Assembly (NCBI GenBank): GCA_934454115.1
Contig: CAKSFQ010000002.1
Coordinates: 62,001 to 126,000, forward strand
From: an uncultured Clostridia bacterium
GTDB taxonomy: Bacteria; Bacillota; Clostridia; Monoglobales; Monoglobaceae
DNA length: 64,000 nucleotides
Direction of reading: 5' to 3'
The position numbers and the translations under genes are program-made. Below are positions 47,692 to 55,520 of the stretch, one piece after another. Numbering within the stretch: the first letter of the stretch is position 1; the number at the start of each line of letters is the position of its first letter. Under the pieces are notes generated by a model. The model was not told the DNA's origin. It made no database searches and worked only from the letters and a program-made list of their open reading frames with translations.

Positions 47692-49245
47692 GTGAAAAAG
47701 ACATTTCGTATCGCAGCAATGGCGATCAGTATTGCGCTTGTGGGTTGCTGTGCAGGCTGCGGTAAGGACAGTAAAAGCGGTAGCGGTAAGATCACGTGGT
47801 GGGAGAGAAACGATGTATCGGCATACCTTGATAACGGGAACAACGGTGTACAGGCGTTTCAGAAGATCGCGGAGCAAAACGGCGTGGAGATTGAATTTAC
47901 GCATCCCATGATCGGTCAGCAAAATGAAGAATTTAATGTTATGATTGCGTCCGGCGAGCTTCCCGATATCGTATGCTATGAGTGGCCCGGCTATCCGGGC
48001 GGTGCGGATCAGGCAATTGAGGATGGGGTCATCATTGCGCTGGATGAATACATCGAGCAGGGAAAGCTTCCCAACTACAAAAAGGCATTGGAGAAATACG
48101 GCGTCATGGATGCGGTCAAGACCTATAACGGTCACATTGCCGGGTTCCACGGTATTAAAGAAGATCCGAGCATCAATGCCTACTATGGGCCGACTATTCG
48201 CAAGGATTGGCTGGATAAGCTCGGACTGGAGGTTCCGACCACCATTGACGAATGGGAAAAGGTGCTGATTGCGTTTCGGGATAAGGATCCCAACGGCAAC
48301 GGAAAAAAGGATGAGATTCCGCTTACTGCTGTGCCGAATTTCTGGGGCGCGTTTGGTCTGACAATGGAAAATTATTACGTAAACCCGGAGGGTGAGTTTA
48401 CCTTTGCAGGTATGGGCCCCCGCTTTGAATCGTACTTAAAAACGATGCATCGCTGGTACGAGGAGGGGTTGATTAACTCCGAATATCCGACGATGGACAC
48501 AAAGACCAGAGATGCCTTTATCACCGGCGACATTTCCGGCGCGTTTGTCGGTTACACCGGCAGCCAGTACGGTAACTACATTGCGGCGAAAAAGGACGAC
48601 CCGGAATTTAAGCTGGTCGGAGCGCCCTGGCCGAAGGGTGAGGACGGCATCGCGTGGACGCCGCAAATCGGCTACAAGAGAGTCATCCAGACCGCGACGG
48701 CGGCAATCTCTGCAAAGAGCAAAAACATTGACGCGGCGCTTAAACTGCTTGACAGTTTTTATACAGAAGAAAATACGGAACTGCTCAACTGGGGTATCGA
48801 GGGTGTTACTTACACAAAGACGGAAAACGGCAATGAGTTTAAAGAAGAGATTCTGCATTCTCCGGACGGAAAAGGCCCGATCGCGGCGCTTGCGCCCTAT
48901 GCAATTCCGAGTATCGGCTGGTATCCCCGCGTTTTTGATTCGGATGCGTACCGCGCTTTGACGCTGCCTTATCCGGAGATGCAGGAGGCATCGGCTCTTT
49001 GGGCATCCGCGGACACGAGTTTATTAAATAAGCAGGCCTTTGTATTTTCGGACGAAGAAAGTAAGGAAATGGCGAAGATTACGGCATCGCTGCAGTCATA
49101 CTGCCAGGAAATGTACCAAAAATTTGTTACCGGCCATGAATCGCTGGACAAGTATGCCGAGTATGAGAAAAATCTGAAAGATATGGGAATCGAGCGTCTG
49201 ATTGAGATTTACAAGGCGTCCTACGATCGCCAGAATAAAAACTAA
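47692..49245 (+). CDS. ABC sugar transporter solute-binding lipoprotein (importer 2)
   Basis: Extracellular substrate-binding lipoprotein of 517 aa. GTG 47692 follows a perfect AAAGGAGG at 7 nt. The signal peptide has the lipobox LVGC (or CAGC three residues later). The mature protein is LplA-like: EFTHPMIGQQ, MIASGELPDIVCYEW, a calcium-loop-like DPNGNGKKDE segment at about residue 200 and the C-terminal SLDKYAEYEKNLKDMGIERL. It is homologous to the binding protein of importer 1 but diverged, so the ligand may differ. Confidence 0.9.
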   Translation: MKKTFRIAAMAISIALVGCCAGCGKDSKSGSGKITWWERNDVSAYLDNGNNGVQAFQKIAEQNGVEIEFTHPMIGQQNEEFNVMIASGELPDIVCYEWPGYPGGADQAIEDGVIIALDEYIEQGKLPNYKKALEKYGVMDAVKTYNGHIAGFHGIKEDPSINAYYGPTIRKDWLDKLGLEVPTTIDEWEKVLIAFRDKDPNGNGKKDEIPLTAVPNFWGAFGLTMENYYVNPEGEFTFAGMGPRFESYLKTMHRWYEEGLINSEYPTMDTKTRDAFITGDISGAFVGYTGSQYGNYIAAKKDDPEFKLVGAPWPKGEDGIAWTPQIGYKRVIQTATAAISAKSKNIDAALKLLDSFYTEENTELLNWGIEGVTYTKTENGNEFKEEILHSPDGKGPIAALAPYAIPSIGWYPRVFDSDAYRALTLPYPEMQEASALWASADTSLLNKQAFVFSDEESKEMAKITASLQSYCQEMYQKFVTGHESLDKYAEYEKNLKDMGIERLIEIYKASYDRQNKN

Positions 49246-49277
49246 TCAGTAGTACAGGCATCGGTTTTTGAAAAATT

Positions 49278-49370
49278 ACAAAACGCCCCTGCAATCAGGC
49301 ACCACCGGATGGAAGATATGGCCCAGACCAACATTTTCTGTTCGGCGGCGGTTTTGCGCGGGCGTTTTGT
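49278..49370 (+). promoter_or_regulatory. Long-range inverted repeat before sugar-acid operon
   Basis: ACAAAACGCCC (49278-49288) is perfectly complementary to GGGCGTTTTGT (49360-49370). Inside, ACCACCG (about 49301-49307) and CGGCGGT (about 49346-49352) can pair with one mismatch. No U-tract follows. It may be a structured leader or the end of the importer 2 transcript. Confidence 0.4.
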
Positions 49371-49419
49371 GATAAAAGGGACGGTACAGATAAGATACGA
49401 CAGATAAGGAGAGAATGCT

Positions 49420-50427
49420 ATGAGGGTGTTTGTTTCTATGCCCAAGGGGAAAGAGACTGATACGTTTTTGACGAAAGATGCCAGAGAATACCTGGAGAAA
49501 CGGTTTGAGACGGTGTATTCTTCTTATGATCGGCATTTGACGGCGGAGGAATTTACGGCGCAGGTCAAAGGGTTTGACGTGGTGATAACCGGTTGGGGTC
49601 ACGTGTATATCACCGCCCCGATGCTTGATGGAACGGGCGTAAAAGTAATTGCGCATACCGGTGGTTCGGTCGGTGATCTGATCGATCCCGGCGTATACGA
49701 AAAAACGAAGGTGCGTGTGCTGAGCGGAAATCTTTTGTATGCGGAATCGGTGGCAGAGGGGGTGATCGCCTATATGCTGGCCGGACTGCGGCGAATCCCG
49801 TATTATGTGCAGGATATCAAAAACGGCGGATGGAGAGGTAACGGTTTTTTCAACGAGGGACTTTTGGATCAGTCGGTCGGCATCATCGGCATGGGCGCAA
49901 TTTCCAGAATTTTGATTCCCATGCTGCAAACGTTCCGTGCAAAGATCAAGATTTATTCATCCTATCCCATCGATGAAGTCTTTTTGAGAGAAAATCACGC
50001 GACACAGGTAAAATCGCTGGAAGAAATTTTTTCTTCCTGTAACGTTGTCAGTGTTCATTCGGCAAAAAACAAGAAAACAGAGGGAATGATCCGAAAATCG
50101 CATTTCGACCTTATGAAGGAGGGCGCGTTGTTCGTTAACACGGCGCGCGGTGCGATTGTGAATGAGAAAGAGATGATTGCAGCGCTGGAGGAAAAGAAAA
50201 TTCACGCTGTCTTGGATGTGTTCTGCAAGGAGCCGCTGGACAAGGACAGCGAGCTTCGGACGATGGAGCATGTATATTGCATTCCGCACATGGGCGGACC
50301 GACCATGGATCGCCGCGGATATGTCACGATGAAGCTTGCGGATAATTTGGAACAGTTTGCGCGCGGCGACAAAATGGAACTGGAAATTACCGCAGAGGCC
50401 GCAAAACGAATGACGGTAGAGAAATGA
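49420..50427 (+). CDS. D-isomer-specific 2-hydroxyacid dehydrogenase family protein
   Basis: Cytoplasmic NAD(P)-dependent oxidoreductase of 335 aa; AAGGAGA precedes the ATG. The Rossmann-type coenzyme site is VGIIGMGAIS (about residue 150), and the catalytic trio is present: Arg in NTARGAIV, Glu in CKEPLD and His in PHMGGP. The family reduces 2-keto acids or oxidises D-2-hydroxy acids. Heading a group of sugar-acid-type enzymes, it probably acts on a hydroxy-acid or sugar-acid intermediate; the exact substrate is unknown. Confidence 0.88.
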   Translation: MRVFVSMPKGKETDTFLTKDAREYLEKRFETVYSSYDRHLTAEEFTAQVKGFDVVITGWGHVYITAPMLDGTGVKVIAHTGGSVGDLIDPGVYEKTKVRVLSGNLLYAESVAEGVIAYMLAGLRRIPYYVQDIKNGGWRGNGFFNEGLLDQSVGIIGMGAISRILIPMLQTFRAKIKIYSSYPIDEVFLRENHATQVKSLEEIFSSCNVVSVHSAKNKKTEGMIRKSHFDLMKEGALFVNTARGAIVNEKEMIAALEEKKIHAVLDVFCKEPLDKDSELRTMEHVYCIPHMGGPTMDRRGYVTMKLADNLEQFARGDKMELEITAEAAKRMTVEK

Positions 50428-50436
50428 GGTCCGAAC

Positions 50437-51210
50437 ATGAAAATAGGAATTATTGGCACGGAAAGTACCCATGCCAGGGCATTTGCTGAGATTTGTGAAG
50501 GCTACCATATCGAGACAGTGACGGACAACTTTTTGAAGGCGGAAGGTGATCTGGATGGTGTTATGATCGTAACCCGTGACGGCAATACGCATAAAAATCT
50601 CGCGATGCCTTTTGTTGAAGCCGGCATTCCCTTATGGATTGATAAGCCGATTGCGGTCAGAGCAGATGAGGCAGAGGAGCTTTTGTCGGTGGCAAGGACA
50701 AAGGGGTGTTTGGTTACCGGCGGTTCGACCTGCAAATTTGCGCCGGATATTCTGTCGCTGGCAGAAAAGGTGCAATCGGGCGCGTTCGGAGAAATCCGTT
50801 CCGCCATGCTGAACTTTCCGATTATGCTTGACAGCCCATATAACGGGATTCACTTTTATGGCCATCATCTGGCAGAAATGATGCTGACTGTATTTGGTTA
50901 TACCATGCGAAAAGTCATGGCGTTTGAGAAAAACGGCGGAATTGTGTGCATCGCAAGGTATGATAGATTTGACGCGGTAATGAATTTTCAGCCCGGTGTC
51001 ATGGGCTATTATGCGACGGTTTTGGGAACAAAGGCGCAAATCGCAAGGCCGCTTGACTTATCCGTAATCTATCAAAACGGCGTTGACGCCTATTTACAGA
51101 TGCTTAAAACAAAAAAGGAACCTGTGTCCCATCAGAACCTGATTTTCCCGGTAAAGCTTGTGGGTGCAATTGAGAAATCCTACATGGAAAACAGAGAGAT
51201 CAGTCTGTAA
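50437..51210 (+). CDS. Gfo/Idh/MocA family oxidoreductase (short)
   Basis: Cytoplasmic NAD(P)-dependent enzyme of 257 aa, shorter than the usual 330-400 aa. It starts with a modified dinucleotide motif (MKIGIIGTESTHARAF) and has the family's IDKPI motif near residue 67 in place of EKP, followed by a C-terminal beta-sheet domain with IHFYGHHLAEMM. The usual long middle region is reduced. Family members oxidise or reduce sugars and inositols, or open and epimerise them through keto intermediates. It lies 9 nt after the dehydrogenase gene and 41 nt before the amidohydrolase gene. Confidence 0.82.
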   Translation: MKIGIIGTESTHARAFAEICEGYHIETVTDNFLKAEGDLDGVMIVTRDGNTHKNLAMPFVEAGIPLWIDKPIAVRADEAEELLSVARTKGCLVTGGSTCKFAPDILSLAEKVQSGAFGEIRSAMLNFPIMLDSPYNGIHFYGHHLAEMMLTVFGYTMRKVMAFEKNGGIVCIARYDRFDAVMNFQPGVMGYYATVLGTKAQIARPLDLSVIYQNGVDAYLQMLKTKKEPVSHQNLIFPVKLVGAIEKSYMENREISL

Positions 51211-51251
51211 CACGGTGTGGAATCTATTTATTGCAGGAGAGGAGAGCGCTT

Positions 51252-52556
51252 ATGACCTTAAGCGAAATCAAAGAAAAATTGCTGCGGACACTGGAAGAGA
51301 ATAAGGAAGAAATTTTTCGGATCGGAGATACCGTGCAGCAGCGCCCGGAATGCGGTTATATGGAAGAAAAAACCTCTGGATTGGTGCGCGGCGTGTTTGA
51401 AACATTAGGGATATCCTACGATTATCCCTGTGCGCATACCGGCGTGAAAGGGAAAATCAAGGGAAGAAAAAGCCTTGCAAATGTCTGCGTGATTGGTGAA
51501 ATGGATGCGTTAAAGTGTGCCGGAAGTCCGATTGCGGATCAGGAGGGCAACGCACATGCCTGCGGTCATCACGCACAGATCGCGGCGATGCTTGCTGCCG
51601 CGACTGCGTTTACCAAAAGCGGTGTGATGGCGGCGCTTGACGGAGATGTTACCTTTTTGGCAGCGCCGGCCGAAGAATTCATTGATATGGAGTTTCGGAA
51701 ATCGCTGAAAGAGGACGGAAAAATCCAATACTACGGCGGCAAGCAGCAGCTCATCGCCGAGGGCGTGTTTGATGATGTGGATGTGGCTATGATGGTACAT
51801 GCCCAGCCGGAAGAAAAGGAGGCAAAATTCTATCTTGAGGGTAAGAATCTGGGTTTTTTGGCAAAGAACATTACCTTTTGGGGACGCGCTGTTCACGGCA
51901 GTACCCCCTTTGACGGGGTCAATGCCTTAAATGCCGCGGCGTTGGCGATTTTGGGGATTCATGCCAACCGCGAAACTTTTCGTGAGGAAGAGAAGATTCG
52001 GATTCATCCCATTATCACTAAGGGCGGCGATGTGGTAAACGCAGTGCCGGACGAGGTATGTATCAGCACCTACGTGAGAGGGGCAAGCTTTGCTGCCATT
52101 CAAAAAGGAAATCGTGCGGTCGAGCGTGCGGTGCACGGCGCGGCGGACACGGTGGGCGCAAGAGTGAAAACAGAGGATATCCCCGGCTATTTGCCCTTAA
52201 AGGAAAGCGCTGCGCTTTCCAAGGTATTTGAAGAAAATGCGAGGGCGCTGGTAGGGGATGGGAATCTAATCTACGGTGAGGACATTACCGGGTCATCGGA
52301 TATCGGGGATTTAAGCAGCCTTTTGCCGACCATTCAGCCCTCCGTCGGCGGATTTGACGGGCTTTTGCATAGCAAAGAATTTTGCGTTGCGGATCGGGAA
52401 ACCGCGTATATGCTACCGGCAAAGGCGATGGTACTTACGGTTGCGGATCTTTTGTATAACAAAGCGGAGAAAGCTAAAACAGTTACGGAGCGCTTTCGGC
52501 CGCAAATGAGCAAAAAGGAATATATCAATTATCTGGAAGGGAAGATTGAGAAATGA
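51252..52556 (+). CDS. M20-family amidohydrolase/peptidase
   Basis: Cytoplasmic metal-dependent amidase of 434 aa. ATG 51252 has AGGAGAG upstream; a TTG seven codons earlier is less likely. M20D hallmarks are visible: GEMDALK, HACGHHAQIA (metal ligands), PAEEF with the general-base Glu, MMVHAQPEE, and the dimerisation-domain segment RAVHGSTPFDGVNALNA. The family hydrolyses N-acyl or peptide amide bonds (AbgA, IAA-amino-acid hydrolases). In a sugar-acid operon this suggests removal of an acyl or aminoacyl group from an amino sugar acid, which is an inference. Its stop overlaps the next start (ATGA). Confidence 0.85.
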   Translation: MTLSEIKEKLLRTLEENKEEIFRIGDTVQQRPECGYMEEKTSGLVRGVFETLGISYDYPCAHTGVKGKIKGRKSLANVCVIGEMDALKCAGSPIADQEGNAHACGHHAQIAAMLAAATAFTKSGVMAALDGDVTFLAAPAEEFIDMEFRKSLKEDGKIQYYGGKQQLIAEGVFDDVDVAMMVHAQPEEKEAKFYLEGKNLGFLAKNITFWGRAVHGSTPFDGVNALNAAALAILGIHANRETFREEEKIRIHPIITKGGDVVNAVPDEVCISTYVRGASFAAIQKGNRAVERAVHGAADTVGARVKTEDIPGYLPLKESAALSKVFEENARALVGDGNLIYGEDITGSSDIGDLSSLLPTIQPSVGGFDGLLHSKEFCVADRETAYMLPAKAMVLTVADLLYNKAEKAKTVTERFRPQMSKKEYINYLEGKIEK

Positions 52557-53578
52557 GGCAAAAATGGACAGAAGAAAGACTCAATACGTATCTTGCGACC
52601 CCAAGTGACGCGCTGGTTGATGATATGAAAAAAATCAAAGGGGATATTATGGTTCTGGGCGCCGGCGGCAAAATGGGGCCTACCCTTTGTGTACTTGCAA
52701 AAAATGCGGCTAAAAAGGCAGGCGTTGAGAAACGAATTATTGCGGTTTCCCGCGGGTCGGACAAAACCGCAACGCAGCTGATGAAAGATCACGGTGTTGA
52801 AGTGATCGCGGCCGATTTGCTGGATAAGGAAGAGCTTTACGCGCTTCCCGATGTGAAAAACATCATATACATGGCAGGCTTAAAATTCGGAACCTGCGGC
52901 AACGAATGGAGAACCTGGGCGATGAATGCAACACTGCCGGCATTTGCGGCAGATAAATTTCAAAATTCCAATATAGTGGTTTTCTCCTCCGGCAATATTT
53001 ATCCGATTGTCAGTTTGGCGGACGGCGGCTGCCGGGAGATTGACCCGGTTGGCCCGAACGGCGAGTATGCGATGAGCTGCCTGGCAAGGGAACGCGCCTT
53101 TGAGTATGCGGCAAATACGTATGGAACCAAGGTGTTTATCTATCGGCTGAATTTTGCGGTAGATCTGCGTTACGGTGTGCTTTTTGATGTGGCAAACAAG
53201 ATCGTAAAGGATGAGCCGATCAGCCTGTCTACACCATGCTTTAACTTTATCTGGCAGGGGAGCGCGAACGAGATCGCAATTCGCGGTCTGCTCCGTGCAG
53301 AGGCGCCGGCAAAGGTCATGAATGTTACCGGGCCTGAGACTGTGTCGATCCGAAAGGCTGCGGAGGAGCTGGGCGAAATTTTAGGCAAAAAGCCCATATT
53401 TGAAAATGAACCGGGAACGGATGCATACTTAAATGACGCGTCTCTTGCAATGGAGACCTTCGGTTACCCGTCGGTGAGCGCCAAGACCTTGATCCGCTGG
53501 CAGGCGGAATATATCTTAGACGGCGGAAGAACCCTGGATAAGCCCACCCATTTTGAAGAACGCAAGGGCAAGTATTAA
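52553..53578 (+). CDS. NAD-dependent epimerase/dehydratase family protein with YxxxC motif
   Basis: Cytoplasmic extended-SDR protein of 341 aa, translationally coupled to the amidohydrolase (ATGA overlap). The Rossmann motif is IMVLGAGGKMGPTL, and an NNAG-like and VVFSSGNIY segment follows. The catalytic Tyr172 is in EYAMSCLARE, but the Lys expected four residues later is Cys176, so the usual YxxxK pair is broken. From memory, related proteins have a similar YxxSC pattern, which would make this a family trait rather than a mutation. The protein may be an epimerase, a dehydratase or a non-catalytic nucleotide-binding relative. It is followed by an aldolase-family gene 14 nt later. Confidence 0.8.
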   Translation: MRQKWTEERLNTYLATPSDALVDDMKKIKGDIMVLGAGGKMGPTLCVLAKNAAKKAGVEKRIIAVSRGSDKTATQLMKDHGVEVIAADLLDKEELYALPDVKNIIYMAGLKFGTCGNEWRTWAMNATLPAFAADKFQNSNIVVFSSGNIYPIVSLADGGCREIDPVGPNGEYAMSCLARERAFEYAANTYGTKVFIYRLNFAVDLRYGVLFDVANKIVKDEPISLSTPCFNFIWQGSANEIAIRGLLRAEAPAKVMNVTGPETVSIRKAAEELGEILGKKPIFENEPGTDAYLNDASLAMETFGYPSVSAKTLIRWQAEYILDGGRTLDKPTHFEERKGKY

Positions 53579-53592
53579 GAGGAGGAAAAAGG

Positions 53593-54666
53593 ATGAACAG
53601 AAATGAGATTGCGCTGAAAAAACTGTCGGAGGGAACTGTGATTCCGGCAACGCCGCTTGCGCTAAACGCAGATAAAACGCTGAACGAAAAAGGGCAGCGG
53701 CTTTTGATGCAGTATTATTTAAACTGCGGCGTGGGCGGCATTGCAACCGCAGTACACACCACGCAGTTTGAAATCCGCGACAAGGCGTTTCGGCTTTTTG
53801 AGCCGGTTTTAGACATTGTCTCCGAAGAAATTGATCAATTTGAAAAAAAGCATGACACGGTGATCGTGAAGGTGGCCGGTGTCTGCGGCAAGACGGAACA
53901 GGCGGCAGCGGAGGCGGCCTACGCAAAACAGTGCGGCTTTGATGCCGTATTGCTCAGTCCCGGCGGCCTTAATGACATGTCGGAAGAATACATGATCGAG
54001 CGCACCAGGAAGGTGGCGGCAGTTATGCCGGTCATTGGCTTTTATTTGCAGACGGCGGTTGGCGGCAGGGTATTCTCCTATGACTACTGGACCAAGGTTT
54101 GTGCGATTCCTAATGTGGTTGCGATCAAGTGCGCGTCGTTTAACCGCTATACCACGCTGGATGTTGTCCGTGCCGCGGCGATGAGTGAACGCAGGGACGC
54201 GATCACCCTGTATACCGGCAATGACGATAATATTATCATCGACCTTTTGACCAAGTACCGGTTTACAAAAGACGGGAAGAAAGTGGTAAAAGGATTTGAG
54301 GGCGGTCTGCTCGGTCATTGGTCCGTCTGGACAAAGAAGGTGGCAGCGATTTATGAAACCGTCAAAGCGGCAAAGACGAAGGATAAAGTGCCGGCAGAAC
54401 TTTTGACGCTGGCCGCCGAAGTAACAGATGTAAACAGCGCTCTCTTTGACATAGCAAACAATTTTAAGGGCAGCATTGCCGGGCTGCATGAGGTGCTTCA
54501 TCGGCAGGGACTGATGGAATACACCCACTGCCTCAGTGCGCGGGAGGTATTGTCTCCCGGACAAAAAGAGGAAATTGCGCGGGTCTATGCGGCGTATCCG
54601 AACCTGAATGACGATGCCTTTGTCAAAGAAAACCTTGCAAAGTGGAAGATGGAAGCCGGATATTGA
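53593..54666 (+). CDS. Dihydrodipicolinate synthase/N-acetylneuraminate lyase family aldolase
   Basis: Cytoplasmic class I aldolase-like enzyme of 357 aa with AGGAGG upstream. It is an (alpha/beta)8 barrel: the Schiff-base Lys179 is in NVVAIKCASF and the conserved Tyr151 in VIGFYLQTA. The pyruvate-binding loop is atypical (AVHTTQFEIRD in place of the GTTGE motif), and the protein is longer than DapA (about 290 aa), with an extended C-terminus. This subfamily usually cleaves or dehydrates sugar acids, releasing pyruvate. It is the last gene of the five-enzyme group and so is a likely final cleavage step. Confidence 0.85.
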   Translation: MNRNEIALKKLSEGTVIPATPLALNADKTLNEKGQRLLMQYYLNCGVGGIATAVHTTQFEIRDKAFRLFEPVLDIVSEEIDQFEKKHDTVIVKVAGVCGKTEQAAAEAAYAKQCGFDAVLLSPGGLNDMSEEYMIERTRKVAAVMPVIGFYLQTAVGGRVFSYDYWTKVCAIPNVVAIKCASFNRYTTLDVVRAAAMSERRDAITLYTGNDDNIIIDLLTKYRFTKDGKKVVKGFEGGLLGHWSVWTKKVAAIYETVKAAKTKDKVPAELLTLAAEVTDVNSALFDIANNFKGSIAGLHEVLHRQGLMEYTHCLSAREVLSPGQKEEIARVYAAYPNLNDDAFVKENLAKWKMEAGY

Positions 54667-54669
54667 TTT

Positions 54670-54799
54670 GAGATAAGGTGCGGACATCGTTTTGCACCGT
54701 ATCTCCAGAAAACCGAATATGTTCCAAAAATATTTTCAGCAGTCAAGCAGCATCTTAAAAAGGAGACAAAGCCGCTAAAGCGCGGCGCTGTCTCTTTTT
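54670..54799 (+). terminator. Hairpin plus rho-independent terminator ending sugar-acid operon
   Basis: First, GAGATA-a-GGTGC (54670-54681) pairs with GCACC-g-TATCTC (54694-54705), leaving one symmetrical mismatch. Then GAGACA (54763-54768) pairs with TGTCTC (54789-54794) around an AGCCGC/GCGGC inner stem and runs into five T (54795-54799). The second is a clear terminator; the first has no U-tract. Confidence 0.85.
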
Positions 54800-54800
54800 G

Positions 54801-55090
54801 GTATGACGGGCATATCAATGCTCTGTGGTGAAAGTCCACCGAGGCGTAGTTACCGACGAACTCTAAAGCAACCTGCAAGTATCACATCGTGAGGTGTGGG
54901 AGAGAAGAAGCAATAGCGAAATCGTAGCCCTACGGAAAGAAACTTAATACTAAGGCGTATTTGACGGATAAGTTGACCAAAAGCAACGAAGTCCAAAAGG
55001 TAACCGTAACCCAAGTGCGTAGATTAAGAGGGTAGACGAGGAAAGAGTATTGATTTATCCCGTGAGGTCTCATAGGCAGAAAAACACTGT
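54801..55090 (+). mobile_element. Truncated group II intron (5' domain only)
   Basis: The sequence from GTATGACGGGC (54801) through GGTGAAAGTCCACC, CATCGTGAGGTG, CGAAATCGTAGCCCTACGG, CTTAATACTAAGGCG and ATCCCGTGAGGTCTC (ending near 55090) has the look of domain I of bacterial group II introns. No reverse transcriptase/maturase frame and no domain V hairpin follows before the next gene, so only the 5' part is left. It begins one base after the T-run of a terminator; such sites are the preferred targets of group IIC introns, although the 5' end is not the usual GTGYG. I recognise it by memory of related introns, not by a covariance search. Confidence 0.7.
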
Positions 55091-55135
55091 ATAACATAAT
55101 TTTTTGGATTTTTCAAGGATTAACAGGGGGCATTT

Positions 55136-55303
55136 GTGGGACGGGAAAAAGACATAAATTTATATAGCTGTCAAATGATAAACTACTCACTGCAATGGAA
55201 TTTTGATGTAAGAGACGGTGGTGTTTGCGCCTTTTCAGAAATTTATGTTGCATTATTTACGGCGCTTGGATGTAAGATCGGGGACTTACCTGAGAATATG
55301 TAA
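55136..55303 (+). pseudogene. Short remnant reading frame after intron fragment
   Basis: A 55-codon frame starts at GTG 55136 with CAGGGGG five nt upstream and ends at TAA 55301. Its last part (YVALFTALGCKIGDLPEN) resembles the C-terminal helix of XRE-type helix-turn-helix proteins, so it may be the tail of a lost regulator carried with the intron. It could also be chance. I see no further gene between 55303 and 55520. Confidence 0.3.
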
Positions 55304-55324
55304 AAGATAATAAAACCAAATGCC

Positions 55325-55393
55325 ATGATGGCAATGACGCGAGATTTATATGGAGAAATAACATTAAAATTCGTGTCATTGCCGTCATTTTTT
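55325..55393 (+). terminator. Long-stem terminator
   Basis: An 18-bp stem pairs ATGATGGCAATGACGCGA (55325-55342) with 55371-55388, using two G-U wobbles, and is followed by T6-G-T4. It closes the region after the intron fragment and may also act on the convergent minus-strand operon. Confidence 0.8.
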
Positions 55394-55520
55394 GTTTTAA
55401 GGTGCATGTTTTATCTTGTACCATTATATCAAAATACGAGTATCAACATTTATAAAGCCTCCATCATGTAGAAGAAGTTTCACTTCAGACATATCAATCG
55501 GGCATTTTATTTATATGAAA

